A DNA stretch of 64,000 bases, taken from Bernardetia sp. (GTDB lineage: Bacteria; Bacteroidota; Bacteroidia; Cytophagales; Bernardetiaceae). The translations under genes and the position numbers were made by a program. The stretch is taken from the NCBI GenBank assembly GCA_020630575.1, contig JAHDBD010000008.1:124001-188000 (forward strand), in the 5' to 3' direction. Within the stretch, counting starts at the first letter, position 1. Each line of letters starts with the position of its first letter. The notes beneath the pieces are model-generated. The model saw only the letters and a list, made by a program, of their open reading frames with translations. It was not told the DNA's origin and searched no databases. This document shows, in pieces, positions 25,825 to 34,391 of the stretch.

Positions 25825-26511
25825 ATGAGTGGAGGTTATATATTAATAATTGTTGTAGGCTTGATAAGCATGGGCGTACAATATATGTTTAGAAATCGCT
25901 TTAAAAAATATTCTCAAACTCCTTTAGCTTCCAATATGAGTGGAGCAGAAGTAGCTCAAAGAATGCTAAACGACAATGGAATAAGAGGTGTAAAAATTCT
26001 TTCTGTAGCTGGTAGACTTACTGACCACTATAATCCAAGTGATAAAACAGTAAATTTAAGTGAAGCTGTTTATCATGGTCGTAATGCTGCTGCTGTTGCT
26101 GTAGCTGCTCACGAATGTGGACATGCTGTTCAGGATGCAAAAGCGTATGCTTTTTTAGGCTTTCGTTCGGCAATGGTTCCCGTTCTGAATATAACAAATC
26201 GGTTTACTCCTTTTTTATTAATGATTGGAATTGGTCTTTTATTTTTTGCTAATATCCCCTATGTTTTGGCTGCTGGTGTTTTAGCTTTAGCTGTTTCTAC
26301 GCTTTTTAGTTTTATTACTTTGCCAGTAGAATTTGATGCCAGTAGAAGAGCTTTAAAATGGATAAAAGATGAAAATGTAGTCAATCCACAAGAATATTCG
26401 ATGGCAAAAGGCGCACTCTCTTGGGCTGCCATGACCTATGTAGTAGCTGCACTAAGTTCTTTAGCAACACTACTTTATTATGCTTCGATGCTGATGGGAA
26501 GAAGAGACTAA
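25825..26511 (+). CDS. membrane zinc metallopeptidase (Zn_peptidase_2 / YugP family)
   Basis: 228 residues from the ATG at 25825 (MSGGYILIIVVGLISMG). The frame is open further upstream, but the family starts with this membrane segment. The zinc motif HECGHA (HExxH variant with Cys) lies near residue 92, in AVAAHECGHAVQDAKAY, and a downstream acidic ligand is in LPVEFDASRRAL. There are transmembrane segments at about 4-18, 118-135, 139-160 and 205-225. Family PF04298; substrates are unknown in Bacteroidota. A terminator follows at 26541-26580. Confidence 0.88.
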   Translation: MSGGYILIIVVGLISMGVQYMFRNRFKKYSQTPLASNMSGAEVAQRMLNDNGIRGVKILSVAGRLTDHYNPSDKTVNLSEAVYHGRNAAAVAVAAHECGHAVQDAKAYAFLGFRSAMVPVLNITNRFTPFLLMIGIGLLFFANIPYVLAAGVLALAVSTLFSFITLPVEFDASRRALKWIKDENVVNPQEYSMAKGALSWAAMTYVVAALSSLATLLYYASMLMGRRD

Positions 26512-26540
26512 TTTAATTTACACTACTTTAATTATTATTT

Positions 26541-26580
26541 AAAGCCCTAAATTTCTCAATGATTCTTAGGGTTTTGTTTT
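26541..26580 (+). terminator. terminator after zinc peptidase gene
   Basis: Stem AAAGCCCTAA/TTAGGGTTT followed by TGTTTTTT. Confidence 0.8.
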
Positions 26581-26612
26581 TTCAAAAATTCTAACTAAAC
26601 AAAAAAAACAGG

Positions 26613-26643
26613 TTGAATAATGAATAGAATTATGCTATGTTTG
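26613..26643 (+). promoter_or_regulatory. Bacteroidota-type promoter of the alpha/beta hydrolase
   Basis: TTG at 26613-26615, 20 bases, TATGTTTG at 26636-26643. The fit to TTG-N20-TAnnTTTG is complete, and the start codon is 85 bases downstream. Confidence 0.65.
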
Positions 26644-26727
26644 TAGATAGCGACTTTTAGAATATATAATTTTTGTAAATTTGTCGTTTAATATATCTAA
26701 ACTCATTATACATTTAATTTCATAGGC

Positions 26728-27504
26728 ATGACGATAAAAGAAAAAGGAGGCTATCAATATATAGATGAAGGAGAAGGAGAAGTGCTTTTGCTTCTACATG
26801 GACTTTTTGGTGAGATGAGTAATTGGGAGGGTGTAGTAGCTCATTTTTCCAAAAATTACAGAGTCTTGATTCCGATGATGCCTATTTATACTATTTCTTT
26901 GCGAAAGGCGCATTTAGAAGGACTTATAGATTTTGTAGAAGGTTTTGTACAAATGGAAGACTTAAAAGATATAACTTTGGTAGGAAATTCTTTAGGAGGA
27001 CATTTGGCTCTTATTTTTATGCTTCGCAACAAAGAAATATCTAAAAGAATGGTCTTGACAGGTAGTTCAGGGCTTTTTGAAAATGGTATGGGAGGCTCTT
27101 TTCCTAAGCGTGGAAGCTATGAGTATATCAAAGAAAAAGTACAATATACCTTCCATGACCCAAAAGTTGCAACGAAAGAGCTAGTAGATGACGTATTCGA
27201 AGTAACAAACAATAATGCAAAATGCTTGCGAATGATTACGATTGCTCGCTCAGCACAGCGCAACAACATGGCTAAAGAAATTCCACAAATAAATATTCCT
27301 ACTCTTTTGGTTTGGGGACTCAATGATACAATTACACCACCTTTAGTAGCTCATGAATTTCATAGGCTTTTAAGAAATAGTGAACTTCGTTTTATTGATA
27401 AATGTGGACATGCACCTATGATGGAACATTCAGCTATTTTCAATGCGTACTTTGATGAGTTTTTAAGAAAAAATCCATTAGAAAAAACAGCTACATTAGT
27501 TTAA
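26728..27504 (+). CDS. alpha/beta-fold hydrolase
   Basis: 258 residues with a complete catalytic triad: nucleophile S88 in GNSLGGH, Asp200 in VWGLNDTITPP and His228 in KCGHAPMMEH. The oxyanion region is LLHGLFGEMSNWEG (23-36). The lid (about 115-180) is short. This places it among esterases, lipases and ring-cleavage (MhpC-like) hydrolases. No pathway genes are beside it, so the substrate is open. No signal peptide, so it is cytosolic. Confidence 0.87.
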   Translation: MTIKEKGGYQYIDEGEGEVLLLLHGLFGEMSNWEGVVAHFSKNYRVLIPMMPIYTISLRKAHLEGLIDFVEGFVQMEDLKDITLVGNSLGGHLALIFMLRNKEISKRMVLTGSSGLFENGMGGSFPKRGSYEYIKEKVQYTFHDPKVATKELVDDVFEVTNNNAKCLRMITIARSAQRNNMAKEIPQINIPTLLVWGLNDTITPPLVAHEFHRLLRNSELRFIDKCGHAPMMEHSAIFNAYFDEFLRKNPLEKTATLV

Positions 27505-27814
27505 TTTTTCGTTAAAATAATTGCATAGAGTTAAGAATAAAAATAGTGGATGGATTTGAAATAGACTAAAAAAAATAAAATCAATATAAAACGAAACATA
27601 AAAAGTGAACATTTTTTTACTAAAATAATTTGAATAAGCTATTTAACTAAAAATAATAGCTTTTCTAAATAAATTAGCATACAAATTGTTATTCTATATA
27701 GTAGCAAAATAGTTGTGTTTTGTTTTTTGTAAACTCTTGATTTCCAAATAAATTAGAGTAAAATTAATAAAAAGCCATTTTTGCTAGTATTGCCTTATTC
27801 AAAAAACAACCACT
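27505..27814. other. intergenic region with a hairpin
   Basis: 310 bases, very AT-rich. A stem AAGCTATT/AATAGCTT (27636-27662) followed by TTTCT may terminate the hydrolase transcript. No small gene or promoter box is clear. Confidence 0.45.
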
Positions 27815-28513
27815 ATGGCCGATACATACAATACTACTACTTCTATTATGGTCGCTGCTGACCTTATAAACGAGATGATTCCTCCATTAAAAAGTCAGGA
27901 CAGTGTCAAAAAGGCTCTTAATTGGATGGATGCGTTCAGAATTACGCAGCTACCTATCGTTGAAAATAATGTTTATAAAGGCATTATTACAGAAGATATG
28001 CTCTACGAAATCAATAATCCAGATGCAACTATTGATGCTATCGAACCTTTATATGAAGATGTTTTTGTAGGAGAAGACCAACATTTTTATGATGTTATGC
28101 GACTAGCAACTGACCATAATTTACGCATTATTGCTGTTGTAGACTTAAGTAACATTTTTGTAGGTGTGATTACGGTAAGAGATACCCTAGCAGCCTTTGC
28201 ACGTACTTTTGCTAACCAAAGTGCAGGGGCAATACTTGTTATGTCAATGAATTACAGAGATTATTCTTTGGCACATATTAGTCGATTGATAGAAGAAAAT
28301 AACACCAAAATTTTGAGTAGTTATGTAGACACAGATCCCTATGATACCAACCTTATCAAACTTACTCTAAAATTAGATAAAACGGAGCTTACACCTATTT
28401 TAGCAACTTTAGAGCGTTTCGAATATCGTGTTATTGCTAAGTTCCAAGAAAATCCAGATGCAGATATTCAAAAAGAACGTTTGGATATGTTTTTTAGATA
28501 TTTTGATATTTAA
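27815..28513 (+). CDS. CBS-domain protein with ACT-like C-terminus
   Basis: 232 residues. Two CBS motifs (about 12-70 and 75-128; ITQLPIVENNVYKGIITEDML and IIAVVDLSNIFVGVITVRDTL) form a Bateman module that binds adenine nucleotides. The C-terminal part (about 138-212, ending FEYRVIAKFQEN) has the length and pattern of an ACT-like regulatory domain. No enzyme or channel domain is attached, so it probably regulates a partner in response to energy state. That is inference. Two tandem hairpins follow. Confidence 0.85.
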   Translation: MADTYNTTTSIMVAADLINEMIPPLKSQDSVKKALNWMDAFRITQLPIVENNVYKGIITEDMLYEINNPDATIDAIEPLYEDVFVGEDQHFYDVMRLATDHNLRIIAVVDLSNIFVGVITVRDTLAAFARTFANQSAGAILVMSMNYRDYSLAHISRLIEENNTKILSSYVDTDPYDTNLIKLTLKLDKTELTPILATLERFEYRVIAKFQENPDADIQKERLDMFFRYFDI

Positions 28514-28527
28514 TTTTCAGAGCTATA

Positions 28528-28612
28528 AAACCTATAAGACTTCTGAAAACCTTATAGGTTTATTGTTTTAATTATAAAAAGCATTTTTCGAAAAAAGAAA
28601 AATGCTTTTCTT
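28528..28612 (+). terminator. tandem terminators after the CBS gene
   Basis: First hairpin AAACCTATAAG/CTTATAGGTTT (28528-28538, 28551-28561) with a T-rich tail; second AAAAAGCATTTTTC/GAAAAATGCTTTTC (28576-28609). Confidence 0.8.
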
Positions 28613-28667
28613 GTTTTAAAAAACTGTACTGAATTATTTATTATACCAATCATTCCTTATTTATTCC

Positions 28668-30677
28668 ATGAATTTAATTAAATCAAATCTACTCTTTGTA
28701 GTCTTATTTACCTTTACTTTTTTTTCTACTTTGTCAGTTTTTGCAGACAACGACAAACACCAATACGCAGATTATGACTGGGAAGAAAACAGAAAAAGAA
28801 ATGAAGTTCCTTCACACTTAGAAAACGGAGGATCAGTTGTTTTTTTAGATAAAAATATGATAGAATATTTTTATCTAGCAGACGAAGAAAAAGTAATTCT
28901 TTATAAAACACATCACGTAATTCGTTGGCTCGGAAGTACAGATGCCGTTGAACGTTATAATGCTATCTTCATTCCCTTGGGAGAAGGAACATTAGAAAAG
29001 CTAAAAGTACGTTCTATTTCTCCAGATGGTAAAGTAGTTATTTCTGACCAAAATAATTTGAAAGAAATAAAAGACGAAGAATCTGGGCGTGGTTATAAAA
29101 TGATTGCCATCGAAGGAATAGAAAAGGGAAGTGAAATTGAATATTTTTATACAACTAAAGAACCTATTTTTGGTGGAAATCAAGAAGGAAGAGAATATCT
29201 GCAAAGCAGTACACCCACCAAAAATATTCTTTTCGAACTCATTACGCCTTCTCATTTAGATTTTGAAGTAAAGAGTTATAATGGTTTGGCTGATGCAGAG
29301 CTTATAGAAGATATCAAAAATGAAAAGAGAATGCAACGTATAGAAGTTGATAGTATTGCACCTCTGAATGGAGAACCTTTTGCTTATGCAGACCCAAATA
29401 AAATGAGAGTAGATTATAAATTAGCTTATAATTTGGCTACTAATTCTCGTCAGCGTTTTTATACCTTTACTGATGCAGCAAAACGATATTATGATTTTTT
29501 TTGTCAGACAAGAGATAAAAAAGAAGCAAAAGCACTTAAGAAAATCTACAAAGAAATAGATATAAAATCTAAAGATACAGAGGAAGCTAAAATCCGTAAA
29601 ATTGAAAATTATTTGAAAGTTAAGATACAGGGAACAGAATCTCCTACACCTAATTTCTCAAATATTGAAGAAATAGAAAAAACAAAAATTGCTAATGAAC
29701 GAGGTTTAGTTCGTCTTTTTACTACAATGTTAGAGTTGGCTGAAGTGCCTTATGAACTTGTTTTGACTTCTGACAGAAGTGAAGTCAGATTTGATGGCGA
29801 TTTTGACTATTGGGGAAATATGCGTGAGTTTTTGATTTATTTTCCAAATACAAAAAAATACCTTGTGCCTGCTGTTCCTCTGTATCGTTATGGAATTGTG
29901 CCTGATACTTGGACGGCTACTGACGGACTTTTTATTCGTAAAATGAAAGTAGGAGATGAAGTATTTGGATTGGGAACAGTCAGAGAAATAGAACCCTTAG
30001 AAGGCGACCAAAATTTCAGTAATATCAATCTTAAAATGAAATTTAATGAAGATATGGATGCCGTAGAAGCTGAACTTAAATATGGCTTTGGTGGGCTTTC
30101 GGCTGTGGGACTTCAACCAATTATTCCTTATCTATCAGAAGAAAAACGTACTGAAATGATAGAAAATGTTTTGAGAGGGCTTTCAGCAGATGCCGAGTTT
30201 AAAGATATTAAATTAGAAAATGAAGTAATGAATACAGACCTTTTAGAAAACGAGTTTGCTATCAAAACCAATTTTTCTTCTAAATCATGGATAGAAAAAG
30301 CAGGTAATAAATATCTTTTCACTATCGGAAAATGTATAGGGCCTCAATCTGAACTGTATCAAGAAAAAGAAAGAAAACTAGCTGTAGAAAATGGACACAA
30401 CAGAATCTACAAAAGAAAACTAACTTTTGAAGTTCCAAAAGGGTATAAAGTCAAAAATATAGATGATTTGAAACTGAATGTTGTTTTTGATAAAGATGAT
30501 AAGAAAAACTGTGGTTTTATTTCTGATTACAAACAAGAAGGAAATACCATAACCGTTGATGTTTTTGAATATTATTATGAAATTTATCTTCCTTTAGAAG
30601 ACTTTGAAGATTATAGAAAAGTAATCAACGCAGCAGCCGATTTTAATAAAATTGTGTTGGTTTTAGAGAAAGCATAA
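28668..30677 (+). CDS. exported DUF3857 / transglutaminase-like protein
   Basis: 669 residues. The signal peptide (1-26) ends FSTLSVFADN. The N-terminal beta domain (about 55-260; ILYKTHHVIRWLGSTDAVERYNAI and YKMIAIEGIEKGSEIEYFY) matches the DUF3857 type. A middle region (about 290-430) has the place of a transglutaminase-like domain (KIRKIENYLK, RGLVRLFTTMLELAEVPYELVLTSDRS, FPNTKKYLVP), but the catalytic Cys is not evident, so it may be inactive. The C-terminus is another beta-rich region. Such proteins are common and uncharacterised in Bacteroidota. It is monocistronic, with a terminator at 30709-30752. Confidence 0.78.
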   Translation: MNLIKSNLLFVVLFTFTFFSTLSVFADNDKHQYADYDWEENRKRNEVPSHLENGGSVVFLDKNMIEYFYLADEEKVILYKTHHVIRWLGSTDAVERYNAIFIPLGEGTLEKLKVRSISPDGKVVISDQNNLKEIKDEESGRGYKMIAIEGIEKGSEIEYFYTTKEPIFGGNQEGREYLQSSTPTKNILFELITPSHLDFEVKSYNGLADAELIEDIKNEKRMQRIEVDSIAPLNGEPFAYADPNKMRVDYKLAYNLATNSRQRFYTFTDAAKRYYDFFCQTRDKKEAKALKKIYKEIDIKSKDTEEAKIRKIENYLKVKIQGTESPTPNFSNIEEIEKTKIANERGLVRLFTTMLELAEVPYELVLTSDRSEVRFDGDFDYWGNMREFLIYFPNTKKYLVPAVPLYRYGIVPDTWTATDGLFIRKMKVGDEVFGLGTVREIEPLEGDQNFSNINLKMKFNEDMDAVEAELKYGFGGLSAVGLQPIIPYLSEEKRTEMIENVLRGLSADAEFKDIKLENEVMNTDLLENEFAIKTNFSSKSWIEKAGNKYLFTIGKCIGPQSELYQEKERKLAVENGHNRIYKRKLTFEVPKGYKVKNIDDLKLNVVFDKDDKKNCGFISDYKQEGNTITVDVFEYYYEIYLPLEDFEDYRKVINAAADFNKIVLVLEKA

Positions 30678-30708
30678 TCTATTTCTAAGGATTATAATTT
30701 ATAAAAAT

Positions 30709-30752
30709 CAAAAGCCTTTATTTCTAATTTATAGAAATGAAGGCTTTTTTTT
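30709..30752 (+). terminator. terminator after DUF3857 gene
   Basis: Stem AAAAGCCTT/AAGGCTTTT, extended by inner pairing ATTTCTA/TAGAAAT, with a run of eight T. Confidence 0.85.
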
Positions 30753-31297
30753 GATACAATTTCTAAAATATATTATCCTAAGTAATTAGGCAGAATTACA
30801 TACAACAAAAACCACGATTTTAATCGTGGGAAAAGAGGATCAGAAAGGTAGAAAATACCCTCTAATTATCTGATAACTTTAGGTATGAGTTTTATTTTAA
30901 AATCATAAAACTGATAATTGGGTGAAAACAAATCACTTGCTAATGATGTCTGTATGTAGTATTGTAAATTTCAAGTAAAATAATTTTACACTTTTTTTAA
31001 ATTAAAAATCTCTTCTGAATTTCCCAAATTCTCCAAAACAAAAACAAAGGAAATAGCATTAAGAGCTTATAAAAGCTATCGTAAAATATAAATACCTCAA
31101 AATGAATGTCTTATGAACTCTTAATTTTATTAAATTCTCAAATTTCCAAATCTGCGTTTGGTTTGTTAAATTTGTAAGAACACAAAATACTATTTTCCTC
31201 GTTGACGGTTTCATTTGAAACTCAACGACGGTTAAGATAAGAATACAAAAAAATAAACACACATATAAAATCTATAAAAAATAAGCCACCTAAAGTT
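30753..31297. other. intergenic region upstream of the E1 gene
   Basis: 545 bases. Contents: a hairpin CCACGATT/AATCGTGG (30812-30829), a TAAATTTG box (31167-31174) that could drive the E1 gene although no TTG is placed well, and the family C repeat at 31197-31233. No small gene is seen. Confidence 0.5.
31197..31233 (-). repeat. 37-bp dispersed repeat, family C, copy 2
   Basis: Minus-strand copy of the element at 16324-16360, with the same AACCGTCGTTGAGT start and CAACGAGG end. The internal GTTTCA/TGAAAC and outer CGTTGA/TCAACG arms make a hairpin. Confidence 0.7.
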
Positions 31298-33757
31298 ATG
31301 CAAACAAAAGAAACGCTAAAAGAATCGACTCCTAAAAATACAAACTCGTTTACAAACCAAAATACAAGTTTTGACCCTAACGATGTTTTAAAATATTATC
31401 GAATTGGGTGGGAAAGCCGAAATGCCAGTCTATTAGGACGAAAGGAAGTTTTTGCAGGAAAAGCCAAATTCGGGATTTTTGGAGATGGAAAAGAAGTTCC
31501 ACAGATTGCAATGGCAAAAGCGTTTCAAAAAGGAGATTTTCGTTCGGGATATTACCGTGACCAAACCTTTATGTTGGCATTAGAAGAAATCACTTTAGAG
31601 CAATACTTTGCACAGCTTTATGCCCACACAGACCTAGAAGTAGAGCCTGCATCAGCAGGAAGACAAATGAACGGACACTTTGCTACTCGTTCGATAGATG
31701 AAAATGGAAATTGGAAAAATCTTACAGAACAATATAATTCTAGTGCAGATATTTCTCCAACAGCAGGGCAAATGCCTCGTTTGGTAGGTTTGGCTTTGGC
31801 TTCAAAAACATATCGTCAAAATGCCGATATTTTATCAGAATATACAAACTTCTCAAAAAATGGAAATGAAATTGCCTTTGGAACAATTGGCGATGCTTCT
31901 ACCTCAGAAGGTCTTTTTTGGGAAGCTATCAATGCAATGGGTGTTTTGCAAGTTCCTGTTTTGATGTCTGTTTGGGATGACGGATATGGAATTTCTGTTC
32001 CTAAAAAATATCAAACTACAAAGGAAAGTATTTCGGATGTCTTGGCAGGTTTTCAAAGAGATGAAAATAACAAAGGTTACGAAATTATTAAAGTAAAAGC
32101 GTGGGACTATGCAGAATTGTGTAGAGTTTATGCAAAAGCAGCTCATCTTTGTCGAACTGAACATCAGCCTGTTTTGATTCATGTAGAAGAAGTTACACAA
32201 CCACAAGGACACTCTACTTCGGGTTCGCATACTCGTTATAAGCCAAAAGAGCGTTTAGAGTTTGAAAAAGAATTTGATTGCTTAGTACAAATGCGTAAAT
32301 GGATTTTAGAAGAAGGCATTGCAAACGAAGAAGAATTAGATGAAATAGAAAAAACATCATTTGCTAGAGCTAGAGATGCAAGAAATTATGCTTGGAAAGC
32401 CTTCAATGAAGCTATGAAAGCAGACCAAGATGAAGCATTAAATTTATTAGAAAAAGGCGCAAATCAGTCTTCAAATAATACTGTCAAAAATGAATTATTA
32501 GAAATTCATTCGACATTAAAAACTACGCTCAATGCTATGCGTTTGGATACAATCAAAGCCGTAAAAGCAGCTTTGAGAACATTGAAAAATGAATTAGAAA
32601 ATCCAATTCGTGTAGATTTAAAATTATTTTTAGACAGAACAAAAGAAGAAAATTACGACCGTTATAATTCTCATTTGCATTCTGAAACTGAGCTTTCAGC
32701 TTTAAAAGTAGAAGAAATAAAGCCAACATATAGCGATGAGAGTCCAGTAGTTGATGGTAGAGAAGTTTTACAATCTTGTTTTATAAAAGCATTTGAAAAT
32801 AATCCTTTAGTTGTTGCTTTTGGAGAAGATGTAGGAAGAATTGGTGATGTAAATCAAGCCTTTGCAGGTCTGCAAGAGCAGTTTGGAGAAAGCAGAATTA
32901 CTGATACAGGTATTCGTGAAGCTACTATTATGGGACAAGGAATTGGAATGGCAATGCGTGGATTGCGTCCGATTGCAGAAATTCAGTATTTAGATTACTT
33001 GCTGTATGGCTTACAAATTTTATCTGATGATTTGGCTTGTTTGCGTTACCGTACAAAAGCAGGGCAAAAAGCTCCATTGATTATTCGTACTCGTGGACAT
33101 CGTTTAGAAGGCGTTTGGCATGCAGGTTCGCCTATCGGAACTATCTTGGGTGCATTGCGTGGAATTTATGTTTTAGTTCCTCGTAATATGACACAAGCAG
33201 CAGGCTTTTACAATACGATGCTCAAATCTGACGACCCTGCACTTATTATTGAATGTCTGAATGGTTACCGTTTGAAGGAAACAACACCTGATAATGTAGG
33301 AGAATTTACTGTTCCTTTAGGTGTTCCAGAAATTTTGAGAGAAGGTAGTGATGTTACTGTTGTTACCTATGGTTCTATGTGTAGAATTGTGATGGAAGCA
33401 GCCGAACAGTTGGAAAAATTAGGTGTAAATATTGAAGTTATTGATGTTCAGACTTTACTTCCTTTTGACCGTCATCATGCTATTTTGGAATCTATCAAAA
33501 AGACCAACCGTGTTATTTTTGCAGATGAAGATGTATCGGGTGGAGGAACGGCTTATATGATGCAAAAAGTTTTAGATGAACAAAATGCTTATCAATTCTT
33601 AGATTCTAAGCCTGTTTGTGTTTCAGCAAGAGATCATCGTCCTGCGTATGCAACTGATGGAGATTATTTCTCTAAACCAAATCCAGAAGACATTACAGAA
33701 GCTGCTTATAATTTGATGCATGAATTTAATCCAGAGCAGTTTCCTGAATTGTATTAA
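31298..33757 (+). CDS. fused E1 alpha/beta subunit of a 2-oxoacid dehydrogenase
   Basis: 819 residues carrying both halves of a thiamine-diphosphate E1 in one chain. The alpha part (about 25-400) has the TPP motif GDASTSEGLFWEAINAM and WDDGYGISVP. A linker (about 400-480) leads to the beta part (about 485-819) with VAFGEDVGRIGDVNQAF, TGIREATIMGQGIGMAMRG and VTYGSMC. Bacteroidota often have such a fusion as branched-chain 2-oxoacid (2-oxoisovalerate) dehydrogenase E1, but a pyruvate-type role cannot be excluded. It decarboxylates the oxoacid and acylates the lipoyl group of E2. E2 and E3 genes are not adjacent. Confidence 0.9.
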   Translation: MQTKETLKESTPKNTNSFTNQNTSFDPNDVLKYYRIGWESRNASLLGRKEVFAGKAKFGIFGDGKEVPQIAMAKAFQKGDFRSGYYRDQTFMLALEEITLEQYFAQLYAHTDLEVEPASAGRQMNGHFATRSIDENGNWKNLTEQYNSSADISPTAGQMPRLVGLALASKTYRQNADILSEYTNFSKNGNEIAFGTIGDASTSEGLFWEAINAMGVLQVPVLMSVWDDGYGISVPKKYQTTKESISDVLAGFQRDENNKGYEIIKVKAWDYAELCRVYAKAAHLCRTEHQPVLIHVEEVTQPQGHSTSGSHTRYKPKERLEFEKEFDCLVQMRKWILEEGIANEEELDEIEKTSFARARDARNYAWKAFNEAMKADQDEALNLLEKGANQSSNNTVKNELLEIHSTLKTTLNAMRLDTIKAVKAALRTLKNELENPIRVDLKLFLDRTKEENYDRYNSHLHSETELSALKVEEIKPTYSDESPVVDGREVLQSCFIKAFENNPLVVAFGEDVGRIGDVNQAFAGLQEQFGESRITDTGIREATIMGQGIGMAMRGLRPIAEIQYLDYLLYGLQILSDDLACLRYRTKAGQKAPLIIRTRGHRLEGVWHAGSPIGTILGALRGIYVLVPRNMTQAAGFYNTMLKSDDPALIIECLNGYRLKETTPDNVGEFTVPLGVPEILREGSDVTVVTYGSMCRIVMEAAEQLEKLGVNIEVIDVQTLLPFDRHHAILESIKKTNRVIFADEDVSGGGTAYMMQKVLDEQNAYQFLDSKPVCVSARDHRPAYATDGDYFSKPNPEDITEAAYNLMHEFNPEQFPELY

Positions 33758-33796
33758 GAATTAATTTTTTAGATTGATTTTTGTATATATAGAAGA

Positions 33797-33835
33797 GTGA
33801 GTATGTTATCATTAATGATTTCATACTCACTTTTT
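33797..33835 (+). terminator. terminator after the E1 gene
   Basis: Stem GTGAGTATG/CATACTCAC with an inner palindrome ATCATTAATGAT and five T after the stem. Confidence 0.85.
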
Positions 33836-33909
33836 CTGTTAGTTAAAACATACACTCATAAACTTTAAAGCCTATTACTTTTTTTACTACTTCTAAATTT
33901 TAATAAAAA

Positions 33910-34326
33910 ATGCTCTACGATAAAGCCAACGACCACCAAAAGAACGAAGAATTTATGGATCTTTCACTTACTCATGCACATACACACATCGGCATGTTTT
34001 TAGGGTGGATAGTTCAAAACGACCTTGCCAGTGAAGATTTTGAAGATGAAGCTGGTTTACAAATCAGACATCTTATGCAACGTACTATTTCTTGCTGTAT
34101 TTTTAGTGAACTTTGGGATGGTGTTATTTCTGATGATATGCTCAATCCAAAAGCCAAAAAATTTACGGATGCCTATTATGCAACTGGAAAATATATTGAA
34201 GATTATAGAAAAGTTTTTCCTCAACACGATTGCATGTATCTAGTAGAAGACACGTGGCAAAACTATGAAAAAGTAGCCAAAATACTAGATATGCGTTTTT
34301 TGGAATGGAAAAATATGAACGCTTAA
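33910..34326 (+). CDS. conserved small protein, probably DUF7832-like
   Basis: 138 residues, soluble and helical. The phrase THAHTHIGMFLGWIVQNDL (20-38), with a nearby YDKAN start, resembles the DUF7832 family, whose members carry THIGMFLAW. That match is from memory and moderate. Two adjacent cysteines (SCCIF) and an acidic helix follow. Homologous genes are often found near toxin-immunity loci, but nothing of that kind is adjacent here. It shares a terminator with the convergent symporter gene. Confidence 0.6.
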   Translation: MLYDKANDHQKNEEFMDLSLTHAHTHIGMFLGWIVQNDLASEDFEDEAGLQIRHLMQRTISCCIFSELWDGVISDDMLNPKAKKFTDAYYATGKYIEDYRKVFPQHDCMYLVEDTWQNYEKVAKILDMRFLEWKNMNA

Positions 34327-34346
34327 TAATTTGTATACTCATACTA

Positions 34347-34386
34347 TTTTTTCTAGTTCAAGCATTGAAACTTGAACTAGAAAAAA
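34347..34386. terminator. family E palindrome acting as bidirectional terminator
   Basis: Perfect 16-bp arms TTTTTTCTAGTTCAAG and its complement (34347-34362, 34371-34386), loop CATTGAAA, between convergent genes. It shares TTCTAGTTCAAG with 37413-37446 and 14655-14680. Confidence 0.8.
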
Positions 34387-34391
34387 TAATT

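Noticed and set aside
31904-32230. Minus-strand frame of 108 codons inside the E1 gene
   Set aside because: Antisense to a well-conserved coding region; no domain and biased composition.
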